Position numbers and translations under genes: made by a program
Source: an uncultured Brachyspira sp.
GTDB lineage: Bacteria > Spirochaetota > Brachyspiria > Brachyspirales > Brachyspiraceae
Assembly: GCF_944388875.1 (NCBI RefSeq)
Contig: NZ_CALXKQ010000001.1
Span: forward strand, 310,001 to 374,000
Reading direction: 5' to 3'
DNA: 64,000 bases
Shown: positions 45,448 through 54,029 of the stretch, one piece after another
Layout of the letters: the number at the start of each line of letters is the position of its first letter
Position numbering within the stretch: the stretch's first letter is position 1
Notes under the pieces: model-generated
Database searches by the model: none
Seen by the model: the letters and a program-made list of their open reading frames with translations, nothing else
Told to the model about the DNA's origin: nothing

Positions 45448-46686
45448 ATGAAACGTTTATATTATATTTTAACAGCTTTAATAATAAGTGCTTATAGTGT
45501 GTTTGGATATACAATATTAGAAGATTTTAATGATTTTCTAGTTGATGAAAACCAGCTCACTATAAGGCTTGACAGATTCGGAGTTTTGGCAGGAACAGAA
45601 AATTTGAGATTTATGGTAGGAGTTGAAGGAGAAACTGCTGGAGTATTAATTGATAATTTAGATAATGGAGTTAAGGGAGGTGTTAATACATTCAGACCTG
45701 CTGCTACAGCTGGATTTGGATATAAAACAGATAGTTTTGGCATAGGATTTGGATATCAATTTAAATATATATCTGGAACTTGGCATGCACATACTCCTAT
45801 AATAACAGCAACTGCTTTAAATGATAATTTAAGAATCAACATACCTGTTACAATAGGAGTTGGAATGGGAGGAGTTAATGACGGAGATATGGCTGTTTCA
45901 ACTGATATAAGGGTAGAATATTATACGGGCAATGATATATTCAGCAGAATAAGGGTTAATTTGCAATACGGCATGTACTCAATGAAAGCAAATGACAGCA
46001 GAGTTTATAGTATGTCTTCGGCACCTGTTGTCCCTGGTCATAATACTACATTCGGATTTCCTGATGATACTCAGGCACATTCTATAGGTATAGATGTAAG
46101 AGGATATTTTATAGCAGCAACAGACCCTATATTGATAGAGCCTCAAATAAGATTAATATACAAAGCTTCATTAAAAGATTTTGGAGGTCCTTCATATACT
46201 ATAAGTGGTCAAACTGGATCAAGCGGATTTGGTTTTTATCAAGTGGATGCTTCTTCTCCTATTGGAGCTATTGGTGCATATAATCCATCTTCTCATAATT
46301 TACCTCTTGAAACAGGGGGAACTATAACAATAGGAGAAACTGATTATTATATTACAAAACCTCAATTTATAGGCTTATCTGTTCCAGTCGGATTTACTGC
46401 TGAGAGTGAGTTTATTACTCTATATTTAGAACCTGCCGTATCATTTTCTATGATTACTGGAGGAGTTAATGCTGGAATAGCAAGTATGAAGCCTGTAAGA
46501 ATACCGCCTGTATTTTATTCGCTTGGATATTTAGTTTACGGAGAATTATATATTACTCCTATGCCTAATTTGGAATGGTATTTTGAAGCTCAGGTTGGAG
46601 GTGCCACTACCGTTGATAATATAGGAAACAGTTCTGACAGCGGACTTGTGTTTAATGGAAGTACAGGAATTACTTATAGATTTTAA
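45448..46686 (+). CDS. Variable-surface-protein-like outer-membrane barrel
   Basis: The 412-residue protein has a signal peptide (MKRLYYILTALIISAYSVFG) and a long glycine- and tyrosine-rich beta-barrel. The start of the mature part (FNDFLVDENQLTIRLDRFGV) and the stretch KTDSFGIGFGYQFKYISGTW resemble, from memory, the Vsp family of major Brachyspira surface proteins; this is my recognition, not a search result. It ends GSTGITYRF with the terminal aromatic typical of barrels inserted by the BAM machine. A weak GAGG lies before the ATG. Confidence 0.62.
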   Translation: MKRLYYILTALIISAYSVFGYTILEDFNDFLVDENQLTIRLDRFGVLAGTENLRFMVGVEGETAGVLIDNLDNGVKGGVNTFRPAATAGFGYKTDSFGIGFGYQFKYISGTWHAHTPIITATALNDNLRINIPVTIGVGMGGVNDGDMAVSTDIRVEYYTGNDIFSRIRVNLQYGMYSMKANDSRVYSMSSAPVVPGHNTTFGFPDDTQAHSIGIDVRGYFIAATDPILIEPQIRLIYKASLKDFGGPSYTISGQTGSSGFGFYQVDASSPIGAIGAYNPSSHNLPLETGGTITIGETDYYITKPQFIGLSVPVGFTAESEFITLYLEPAVSFSMITGGVNAGIASMKPVRIPPVFYSLGYLVYGELYITPMPNLEWYFEAQVGGATTVDNIGNSSDSGLVFNGSTGITYRF

Positions 46687-46715
46687 TTTGCTAAATTATT
46701 GATTTGGGATAGATT

Positions 46716-46746
46716 ATTGGGTGTCATTAAAATAATGATGCCCAAT
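46716..46746 (+). terminator. Hairpin after the Vsp-like gene
   Basis: ATTGGGTGTCATT pairs with AATGATGCCCAAT (two G-U pairs) around a five-base loop, 29 nt after the stop. The T tract after it is poor, so termination may be incomplete. Confidence 0.5.
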
Positions 46747-46776
46747 AGAATATAAATAATATTTAAAGGCTTACAA

Positions 46777-47193
46777 ATGATTAATTCTTATGAAATAAGT
46801 AAAGAATATAAATTACAAAATAAAAGGGAACATGAAAAGAAATCTATTCTTTATATGATAAGAATATACTGCAGACATAATCATAAAGAATATCATAAAA
46901 CTTATTATAAGACATTTGGAAGCAGAGATATTTGTAAAGAATGCGAAGAGATATATAATTATGCTGTTTTAAGAATAGATAAATGCAGGTATATGGAGCA
47001 TAAAACTTTCTGCAGTGCATGCCCTACTCCATGCTATAGAAAAGATATGAGAGAAAAAATAAAAAATATTATGTCTTTTTCTGGAAAAAGAATGCTTTTT
47101 CATAATCCCCCTATAGCATTAAAACATATATTTGTTATGATAAAGCATAATTTAAATAAAAATAAAAAATTAGATTTTAAAGGTATTATATGA
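46777..47193 (+). CDS. YgbA-type nitrous-oxide-stimulated-promoter family protein
   Basis: The 138-residue protein carries the family's Cys/His pattern: REHEKKSILYMIRIYCRHNH, CKECEEIYNYAVLRIDKC, TFCSACPTPCYRKDMREKI and FSGKRMLFHNPP. The family includes E. coli YgbA, which is induced by nitric oxide and is probably metal-binding (family knowledge); its chemistry is unknown. AAAGG precedes the ATG. Its last 4 nt overlap the DUF454 gene (ATGA), so the two are coupled. Confidence 0.85.
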   Translation: MINSYEISKEYKLQNKREHEKKSILYMIRIYCRHNHKEYHKTYYKTFGSRDICKECEEIYNYAVLRIDKCRYMEHKTFCSACPTPCYRKDMREKIKNIMSFSGKRMLFHNPPIALKHIFVMIKHNLNKNKKLDFKGII

Positions 47194-47591
47194 GAATATT
47201 ATTTATAAGTTTAGGTTTTATATTTGTAGGAATAGGAGTTGTAGGAATATTTGTTCCTATTTTACCTACTACGCCTTTTCTTTTGCTTGCTTCTTTCTTT
47301 TTTGCAAAAGGCTCTAAAAAGTTTCATGATTGGTTTATATCTACAAAACTTTATAAAAAGCATTTAGAGAGTTTTGTTAATTCAAGAGCTATGACTTTAA
47401 AATCTAAACTAAGCATACTTCTTCCTGTAAGTGCTATGCTTATAATTACATTTATTTTTGTAAATAACTTGCATGCTAGAATCGTACTTATAATACTCTT
47501 TATTGCAAAATATTTATATTTCTTTACTCAAATAAAAACTATAAAAGATGAAAAAGAAATTAATGAACTTCAAAAAACTGATAATAATTAA
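47190..47591 (+). CDS. DUF454 (YbaN-like) membrane protein
   Basis: The 133-residue protein has the DUF454 signature VGIFVPILPTTPFLLLASFF with four or so membrane helices and the cytosolic segment KKFHDWFISTKLYKKHLESF. Its biochemical role is unknown. The 4-nt overlap with the YgbA gene ties it to the same function, and I recall the two families occurring together in other anaerobes. Confidence 0.85.
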   Translation: MRILFISLGFIFVGIGVVGIFVPILPTTPFLLLASFFFAKGSKKFHDWFISTKLYKKHLESFVNSRAMTLKSKLSILLPVSAMLIITFIFVNNLHARIVLIILFIAKYLYFFTQIKTIKDEKEINELQKTDNN

Positions 47592-47638
47592 TTGATTGAT
47601 TCTTTTTTAATCATACCCTATTTTTTCAGGAGATAATA

Positions 47639-48244
47639 ATGAAAATATTAAAATATATTTTTATGTTAAATACTGTTATTTTTTATTTATCTGCATACGT
47701 TTATGCTGAGGAAGACACAGAAAAAAAAGGTTTTCAGTCTGTGTTAGATAATAGATTTTTTTCTATAGGATTATTCAGCAGTTCTGATTCTATTAAAACA
47801 ACCGTTAATATAGAATTTGGTTTTAAAATTATGAAATATAATAATTTTCAAATTAAAAGCTACACTGCAATAACAGGCTCTAAAATATATGATGACAGTC
47901 CTCAAATGTATCAGTTAGGACTTATGCAGAAATTCACTTTTGGAAATAATGATGAATATGTAGGAAAGGTAACTATATCAAGATATGGTTTTGCATTTGC
48001 AAGTTTCGGATTTTTATCATTTGATGCTGACAGAAGCGGTAAATTTTTATTTTCCTCACCTTTTTATTGGGAAGTAGGAGGAGGGGCAGGATTTAATATA
48101 AATGTAAGCAAACATGTAGGTATAGTATTGGAGTTCGGAGGAGGGCTTCATTTAGTACCTAATGGAAAAGAACTTGGATACCCTGAAAAAATTAATAAGG
48201 CTGGTTTTGGAAGAATAAGTGTAGGAGGCAGATATTATTTTTAA
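47639..48244 (+). CDS. Small outer-membrane beta-barrel protein
   Basis: The 201-residue protein has a signal peptide (ends near AYVYAEED) and then beta-strands rich in Gly, Phe and Tyr, with YWEVGGGAGFNINVSKHVGI near the end and a terminal aromatic (GRISVGGRYYF), as in 8-strand barrels. No family is recognised. AGGAGA precedes the ATG, 47 nt after the DUF454 gene, so it is probably the third gene of that unit. A palindrome follows. Confidence 0.68.
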   Translation: MKILKYIFMLNTVIFYLSAYVYAEEDTEKKGFQSVLDNRFFSIGLFSSSDSIKTTVNIEFGFKIMKYNNFQIKSYTAITGSKIYDDSPQMYQLGLMQKFTFGNNDEYVGKVTISRYGFAFASFGFLSFDADRSGKFLFSSPFYWEVGGGAGFNINVSKHVGIVLEFGGGLHLVPNGKELGYPEKINKAGFGRISVGGRYYF

Positions 48245-48279
48245 GCAATAATGCGTTTTTTCCTTCTCCTAAGACTATG

Positions 48280-48312
48280 AGTTAACTGTTTATATAATAT
48301 AAACAGTTAACT
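48280..48312. repeat. Perfect 33-bp palindrome between two genes
   Basis: A perfect inverted repeat with 16-base arms (AGTTAACTGTTTATAT side) around one base. It could be a weak terminator, but the T tract is broken; it could also be a protein-binding site, lying 20-50 bp upstream of the tetR promoter. Confidence 0.7.
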
Positions 48313-48330
48313 ATTTATTTAATTTTTGTA

Positions 48331-48359
48331 TTGACAAATAATAATAAATGTACTATACT
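48331..48359 (+). promoter_or_regulatory. Near-consensus promoter of the tetR-ABC unit
   Basis: TTGACA (48331-48336) and TATACT (48354-48359) are 17 bp apart. The start near 48366 lies inside operator copy 1, so a bound repressor would block it. Confidence 0.8.
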
Positions 48360-48371
48360 GAACAATGTTCA
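48359..48371. promoter_or_regulatory. TetR operator copy 1
   Basis: The 13-bp palindrome TGAACAATGTTCA overlaps the end of the -10 box and the predicted start of transcription. The same sequence recurs at 48402. Confidence 0.7.
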
Positions 48372-48401
48372 TTAATTGATTCATTTTTTTATTTAAAATA
48401 A

Positions 48402-48414
48402 TGAACAATGTTCA
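48402..48414. promoter_or_regulatory. TetR operator copy 2
   Basis: A second exact TGAACAATGTTCA, 43 bp from the first (about four helical turns), in the leader before the chosen tetR start. Confidence 0.7.
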
Positions 48415-48433
48415 ATTTATAGGGTTTATTTTT

Positions 48434-48991
48434 ATGAATAATGCTGTAACTTCAAAAGAGGATATATTAAAAGCAAGCAGAGAATTGATAAGAAAAAAAG
48501 GACTTAATTCTATTAATATGCGTTCTGTTGCTGATGAAGCTAATATAGCTGTAGGTTCTATATACAATTATTTCAAATCAAAAGAAGAGTTAACTATTGC
48601 TGTAATAGTAAGCGTGTGGTTTGATATATTTCATCCGTCAAATGTTTGTATAGAATCTGATAATTTTATTGACAGCATTGATTCAATTTTTAAAAGTTTG
48701 GAGAAAGGAAATAAAAAATATCCGAATTTCTTAACTGCACATTCCACAATAATGTTTAAGAAAAACAAAGATAAAAGTTTGAATGCAATGAAAAAAATGA
48801 TAGAACATATAAAAGAAAGTTTATATAAAACACTAATGAAAGATAAAAAAGTTAGAACAGATGCTTTTAATAAAGATTTCACTCATAATAAATTTATAGA
48901 TGTAATATTCTCATTTATTATGAGTGCCATTATAAATTCAAATTATGATAGTTCTTCTATAAAAGAAATTATTAAAAGAACTATTTATTAA
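48434..48991 (+). CDS. TetR-family repressor
   Basis: I use the ATG at 48434 (185 residues, MNNAVTSKEDILKASRELIR). The ATG at 48401 lies inside the operator and adds residues that do not fit the family. The N-terminal helix-turn-helix is typical (INMRSVADEANIAVGSIYNY followed by FKSKEEL); the C-terminal ligand domain is unlike named members. The two operator copies in its own promoter imply self-repression and control of the ABC genes behind it. The inducer is unknown. Confidence 0.88.
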   Translation: MNNAVTSKEDILKASRELIRKKGLNSINMRSVADEANIAVGSIYNYFKSKEELTIAVIVSVWFDIFHPSNVCIESDNFIDSIDSIFKSLEKGNKKYPNFLTAHSTIMFKKNKDKSLNAMKKMIEHIKESLYKTLMKDKKVRTDAFNKDFTHNKFIDVIFSFIMSAIINSNYDSSSIKEIIKRTIY

Positions 48992-49022
48992 TATAAAAAT
49001 TAAATATAAAGGAAAAAGTTTT

Positions 49023-50771
49023 ATGATTAATAAAAGGCTTATTGCTTTGATGGGAGATGCCAAAAAATATATAGCTTGGCATGTTATAATACAGCTTGTT
49101 AATCTGGCACTTAATATAACAGCCGTATTTTTTATGGCTGATATTATACAAAAGGCTTCTAATGGTAATATAATAAAAGAAGATATTATAAAATTATGTA
49201 TTGCTATTTTTGTAATAATAGTATTAAGATTCAGATTTACTGTTTTAATGTCAAAAATGTCGTGTCATGCTTCAGGCAGAGTTAAGCAGACTTTAAGAGA
49301 GAAAATATATTCAAAACTCCTAACACTCGGAAGCAGATACAAAGAAAAATTTTCTACAAGCGAAATAGTGCAAATATCTATGGAAGGAGTTGACCAGCTA
49401 GAAACTTATTTTGGAAGATATTTGCCTCAATTTTTTTACAGCATGATAGCTCCTATAGTTCTTTTTGCTGTGCTTTCTACTATAAGCATAAAATCAGCTG
49501 TTATACTTTTAATATGCGTTCCTCTTATACCTATATCAATAGTTGCTATAGTAAAAATTGCTAAAAGAATATTAAAAAAATATTGGGGAAGCTACAGCGA
49601 TTTGGGAGAGATATTTTTAGAAGATGTACAGGGACTTACTACTTTAAAAATATATAAAGCTGATGAAAAGAAGAATGAAGAGATGAATACAGAGGCTGAA
49701 AAGTTTAGAATTGCCACTATGAATCTTTTATTTATGCAGCTTAATTCTACAACTATAATGGATATAATAGCTTATGGCGGTGCTGCTTTGGGAGTAATAA
49801 TTTCTGTGCTTGAATATATGAAAGGCAATATTAATCTTTCAGGCACATTTACTATAATAATGCTTTCTGCCGAGTTTTTTATTCCATTAAGACTTTTAGG
49901 CTCATTCTTTCATATTGCTATGAATGGAATATCTGCAAGCGATAAGATGTTTGAAATACTTGATATGAAAGATGATGATAAAAGAGTAAATAAAATAAAT
50001 AAAAATAATGAAGAGATTACTTTTAAAGATGTTAGTTTTGCATACAATGAAGATAAAACTATATTAAAAGATATTAATATGACTATAAAAGAAAAATCAT
50101 TTGTTTCTATAGTGGGCGTTTCAGGTTCTGGAAAAAGCACTATTGCAGGGCTTATATCGCTTAGAAATGAAAATTATAAAGGCTCTATTAAGATTGGAGA
50201 TATAGAAATTTCCACAATAGATAAGAATGATTTATACAAAAAAATAGTTGTAGTGGATCATAACAGCTATTTATTTGAAGGTACTGTATATGATAATTTA
50301 AAAATGGCAGGAGATAATATAACAGAAAATCAGATGAATGAAGTATTAAAAAAAGTTGAGCTTTATGATTTTTTACAGTCTGAAGAGGGACTTAATACTA
50401 AGATAATGGAGAAGGCTGCCAACTTATCAGGAGGACAGAAACAGAGATTGGCATTAGCAAGAGCTATACTTCTTAAAGGCGACATATATATATTTGATGA
50501 GGCTACTTCTAATGTTGATGTTGAAAGCGAAGAGAGTATTATGAAAGTGATAAGAGATATCGCTAAAGAAAAAACTGTTATATTAATATCACATAGACTT
50601 TATAACTCTATTCTTTCAGATAAAATATACTTCTTAAAAGACGGAGTTATAAAAGAGGAAGGTACACATAATGAGTTAATGAATATAAATGGAGAGTATG
50701 CTAAAGTTTTTAATGAGCAGACTAATTTAGAGAGTATAACAAAAGGAGATAGTTTAAGAATAGCTATATAA
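49023..50771 (+). CDS. CydD-like ABC transporter, fused permease-ATPase
   Basis: The 582-residue half-transporter has six membrane helices (to about 300) and an ATPase domain with Walker A GVSGSGKST (about 365), signature LSGGQKQRLALARA (about 467) and Walker B GDIYIFDEATSNVD. The membrane part resembles CydD of the CydDC pair, which exports thiols or handles haem in the assembly of cytochrome bd (family knowledge). No cydAB genes adjoin it. AAAGGA precedes the ATG, 31 nt after tetR. Its partner is the gene at 51031. Confidence 0.82.
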   Translation: MINKRLIALMGDAKKYIAWHVIIQLVNLALNITAVFFMADIIQKASNGNIIKEDIIKLCIAIFVIIVLRFRFTVLMSKMSCHASGRVKQTLREKIYSKLLTLGSRYKEKFSTSEIVQISMEGVDQLETYFGRYLPQFFYSMIAPIVLFAVLSTISIKSAVILLICVPLIPISIVAIVKIAKRILKKYWGSYSDLGEIFLEDVQGLTTLKIYKADEKKNEEMNTEAEKFRIATMNLLFMQLNSTTIMDIIAYGGAALGVIISVLEYMKGNINLSGTFTIIMLSAEFFIPLRLLGSFFHIAMNGISASDKMFEILDMKDDDKRVNKINKNNEEITFKDVSFAYNEDKTILKDINMTIKEKSFVSIVGVSGSGKSTIAGLISLRNENYKGSIKIGDIEISTIDKNDLYKKIVVVDHNSYLFEGTVYDNLKMAGDNITENQMNEVLKKVELYDFLQSEEGLNTKIMEKAANLSGGQKQRLALARAILLKGDIYIFDEATSNVDVESEESIMKVIRDIAKEKTVILISHRLYNSILSDKIYFLKDGVIKEEGTHNELMNINGEYAKVFNEQTNLESITKGDSLRIAI

Positions 50772-50785
50772 AATAAATATTTACT

Positions 50786-50886
50786 TAAAATTTTTAAATT
50801 TGTAATTTTTTTTATTGTTCTTTTTCCCGCCGCAAAAAGAACCAAAAAGTGCAAGCATAAAAATAATACTAAATAGTACTAATTTG
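50786..50886 (+). repeat. Interspersed repeat, copy between the two ABC genes
   Basis: The core TTTTTCCCGCC, then AAAAGAACCAAAAAGTGCAAG-like sequence, then AATAATACTAAATAGTACTA, is shared with 60393-60520. Beyond it, to 51010, lie further hairpin-forming GC-rich blocks (GCAGTC/GACTGC, and CTTCTTTGGGTCACCAAAAG). The open frame running through it into the next gene is fortuitous. Confidence 0.75.
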
Positions 50887-51030
50887 TGTTTTACATGTTG
50901 TATAAATTGTATGTTTAAGCTAGAAAATGCAGTCCTTCGCGACTGCGGGCTGTGCCTACTTCTTTGGGTCACCAAAAGAAGTGGGGGGTTGGGGCTAGTC
51001 CCCACAAATATAAATAAAGGAGTTTATAAA

Positions 51031-52689
51031 ATGAGAAGAAGCGGTATAAGAATTATGGCGGAATTAATCGGCTTAATAACTCCGCTTATACATGTTATGA
51101 TACTTGCAATAACCACAGGAGTTTTAGGTTTTTTATGTGCAATATCAATAACTATATTCGGAGGATATGCCATATTAACATATTTAGGATTAAATAATTT
51201 ATTTACGGTAAAAACAATATTTATAATAGTGTTAGTACTTGCTGTTTTAAGAGGAGTACTTCACTATATAGAACAGCTTAGCAATCACTTTATAGCTTTT
51301 AAACTGCTTGCTTTAATAAGAGATAAAGTTTTTAAGGCTTTAAGAAAATTATCACCTGCCAAACTAGAAGGAAGAGATAAAGGAAATTTAATAGCACTTA
51401 TTACAAGCGATATTGAGCTTCTTGAAGTATTCTATGCACATACTATTTCTCCTATAGCAATAGGAGTATTAACTTCAATTATTATGACAATTTTTATAGG
51501 AAGTTTTAATATTGTATTAGGAGCTATAGCATTACTTGGATATATTACAATAGGCTTTATAATACCTTATTTTTCATTAAAGTTTGGTAAAAATGACGGA
51601 ATGTCTTACAGAGATGATTTTGGTAAATTAAACAGTTACTTTCTTGATAGTTTATGGGGGATAAAAGAGGTACTGCAATTCGGATACGGAGAGAAAAGAG
51701 CAAAAAATATAGAAACAAAAACTGACAGCTTAATGCATATCAATGAAAAGCTAAAAAAATATGAAGGCTTTATATCAGGTATTACAACTTCTGCTGTAAC
51801 ATTATTTACATTTGCTGTACTTGTTGTGAGCATTATACTATCAAAAGATATAAAAAATAATTTTGCTAATATTATAATACCTACTATAGCAATGGCAAGC
51901 TCATTCGGACCTGTTATAGCACTAAGTAATTTATCAAATAATTTGTTTATGACTTTAGCAAGCGGAGAGAGAGTGTTAAACTTGCTTAAAGAAAAACCTA
52001 TTATTGAAGAAGTTCATAATGGAGAGAAAGATTTAGAGTTTAAAGGTTTAGAATGTAAAGACATATATTTTGACTATGAAGGCGAAGAGATATTAAATGA
52101 TTATAATTTGCAAATAGAGCCTAATAAGATAATAGGAATAAGCGGAAAAAGCGGAAGCGGAAAATCTACACTTTTAAAACTATTCATGCGTTTTTGGGAT
52201 ATCAAAAAAGGAAGCCTCAAAATATCTGATGCAAATATAAAAGATATAAATACAGATTCTCTTCGCGATATGGAAAGCTATGTAACACAGGAAACTTCTA
52301 TTTTTAAAGACACAATAGAAAATAATATAAAAATAGCGAATCAAAATGCATCGAGAGAAGAAGTTATAGAAGCATGCAAAAAAGCCTCGCTTCATGATTT
52401 TATTATGACCTTGCCAAAAGGATATGATACTAATGTAGGAGAGCTTGGAGATACTTTATCAGGCGGAGAGAAACAGCGTATAGGAATAGCTAGAAGTTTT
52501 TTGCATAATGCACCTTTTATACTTCTTGATGAACCTACAAGTAATTTGGACAGTTTAAATGAGGCTGTTATATTAAAATCAATAAAAGAAAATAGTAAAG
52601 ATAAAACTATTGTATTAGTGTCGCATAGACTTTCTACACTTAATATAGCAGATAAAGTTTATAAGATGAAAACTGACAGAGTAAGCTGA
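51031..52689 (+). CDS. CydC-like ABC transporter, fused permease-ATPase
   Basis: The true start is the ATG at 51031 (MRRSGIRIMAELIGL, 552 residues), with AAAGGAG 8 nt before it; the frame extends upstream only because the repeat has no stop. Six membrane helices are followed by Walker A GKSGSGKST (about 370), signature LSGGEKQRIGIARSFL (about 476) and Walker B PFILLDEPTSNLD. It pairs with the CydD-like gene. A 250-bp repeat separates the two genes. A terminator follows. Confidence 0.82.
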   Translation: MRRSGIRIMAELIGLITPLIHVMILAITTGVLGFLCAISITIFGGYAILTYLGLNNLFTVKTIFIIVLVLAVLRGVLHYIEQLSNHFIAFKLLALIRDKVFKALRKLSPAKLEGRDKGNLIALITSDIELLEVFYAHTISPIAIGVLTSIIMTIFIGSFNIVLGAIALLGYITIGFIIPYFSLKFGKNDGMSYRDDFGKLNSYFLDSLWGIKEVLQFGYGEKRAKNIETKTDSLMHINEKLKKYEGFISGITTSAVTLFTFAVLVVSIILSKDIKNNFANIIIPTIAMASSFGPVIALSNLSNNLFMTLASGERVLNLLKEKPIIEEVHNGEKDLEFKGLECKDIYFDYEGEEILNDYNLQIEPNKIIGISGKSGSGKSTLLKLFMRFWDIKKGSLKISDANIKDINTDSLRDMESYVTQETSIFKDTIENNIKIANQNASREEVIEACKKASLHDFIMTLPKGYDTNVGELGDTLSGGEKQRIGIARSFLHNAPFILLDEPTSNLDSLNEAVILKSIKENSKDKTIVLVSHRLSTLNIADKVYKMKTDRVS

Positions 52690-52730
52690 AAATTCATATA
52701 AAAGCCAAAATAATAATAGAAAAAGTTTAA

Positions 52731-52776
52731 AAAAGAAGCATGCATATTTTATATATACATGCTTCTCTATTTTTAT
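52731..52776. terminator. Bidirectional terminator between the ABC and pot genes
   Basis: AGAAGCATG and CATGCTTCT form a stem around an AT loop of about 15 nt. The minus strand has a clean TTTTTT tract (for potD); the plus strand tract is weaker. Confidence 0.75.
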
Positions 52777-52788
52777 AATGCGTATAAA

Positions 52789-53991
52789 TTAATTTTCTCT
52801 TTTTTTCATTTTTCTCATTACTATTATAATAACGCAAAGAAGTACTATAACTCCCAAAGCAACAGGGATAACCCATCCTTTATATGTAGAATCATTAGAA
52901 AGTATTTCATTCCATAAATCTTCCATTAATATATTAGTTTCATCAGGTAAAGTTATGTAAACTTCACAATTATCTAAAGTTACTTGATCAGGATATATTA
53001 TTTTATTATTTCTAGTTGCTGAACTCATTATAGCAATAGCTCCGTCATTAGGAGAAGCATAATTAATATATTCTATATTTGCTAATGCTATTTCAGGTTC
53101 GCATAAGAAATTAATATACATTTCACCCAATTCAGGAGAACCAGAACTAGAAGGTATACATATAGAATCTACAAATAAGTTAGCACCTTTTTTAGGTATA
53201 ACAAAATTTAAATCATGATTGCTTTCCATCATAGATAAAGAATCTCCAGCATAATAAACTCCAAGTGCTGCCTCGCCTGCTTCCATTTTGTCATATATTT
53301 CATCCATTACATAAGACTGCACTAATGGTTTTTGCTCTTTTAATATTCTTGCACATTCTCTTAATTCTGTTTCATTAGTGGTATTTAAAGAATAACCTAA
53401 ATATGCCTGAGCTATACCAAAAGCATCTCTAGGGTTATAATACATAAGTATCTGACCCTTATATTTTTTATCAAAAAGTATTTTCCAATCTATTTCTTCT
53501 TCGTTTTCTGATACTAACTGTCTGTTATAAACTATACCAGTTACTCCCCAAGTATAAGCTACAGAATACTCTCCTGTAGGATCAAATGGAAGTTTAACGA
53601 ATCTTTTAGCTATATTTGTGTGAGCAGGGATATTATTATAATTTAATTTTTGAACTAGATTTTCTTTAATCAATTTTTCTATCATATAATCAGAAGGTAT
53701 AATAACATCGTATTGAATTCCGCCTACTTTTAATTTAACATATAATTCCTCATTTGAGGCAAAAGTAGAATAATTAACTTTTATACCTGTAAGTTCTTCA
53801 AAAGTCTTATTCACATCAAGCGAACCGTCAGAACCGTCAGATATATATTCTCCCCAGTTATAAACATTAACTGATAAATTTTGCCCTTTAAACTTATGAT
53901 AATAGTTAGTGTCAAAATTGCTGAGATCAACTGTTTGTGCACTTGCCGATACAGCAATTAACATTAAAACGGCAAAAAATTTTTTTTTCAT
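52789..53991 (-). CDS. potD: Spermidine/putrescine-binding protein with C-terminal anchor
   Basis: The 400-residue protein has a signal peptide (MKKKFFAVLMLIAVSASAQT) and the extracellular solute-binding fold of PotD (NVYNWGEYISDGSDG; VIIPSDYMIEKLIKENL; GVTGIVYNR). Unusually, it ends in a membrane helix (about 371-392, GWVIPVALGVIVLLCVIIIV) and a basic MRKMKKREN. It is thus probably tethered to the inner membrane next to the permease. AGGAGAG precedes the ATG. It is last in potA-B-C-D. Confidence 0.9.
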   Translation of the reverse strand: MKKKFFAVLMLIAVSASAQTVDLSNFDTNYYHKFKGQNLSVNVYNWGEYISDGSDGSLDVNKTFEELTGIKVNYSTFASNEELYVKLKVGGIQYDVIIPSDYMIEKLIKENLVQKLNYNNIPAHTNIAKRFVKLPFDPTGEYSVAYTWGVTGIVYNRQLVSENEEEIDWKILFDKKYKGQILMYYNPRDAFGIAQAYLGYSLNTTNETELRECARILKEQKPLVQSYVMDEIYDKMEAGEAALGVYYAGDSLSMMESNHDLNFVIPKKGANLFVDSICIPSSSGSPELGEMYINFLCEPEIALANIEYINYASPNDGAIAIMSSATRNNKIIYPDQVTLDNCEVYITLPDETNILMEDLWNEILSNDSTYKGWVIPVALGVIVLLCVIIIVMRKMKKREN

Positions 53992-54029
53992 TGTTACTCT
54001 CCTTATAAATATTTATTTTTTTATTTTAA

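Noticed and set aside
50815-51030. N-terminal extension of the CydC-like protein
   Set aside because: The frame passes through the interspersed repeat by chance; a proper ribosome-binding site and the family start are at 51031.
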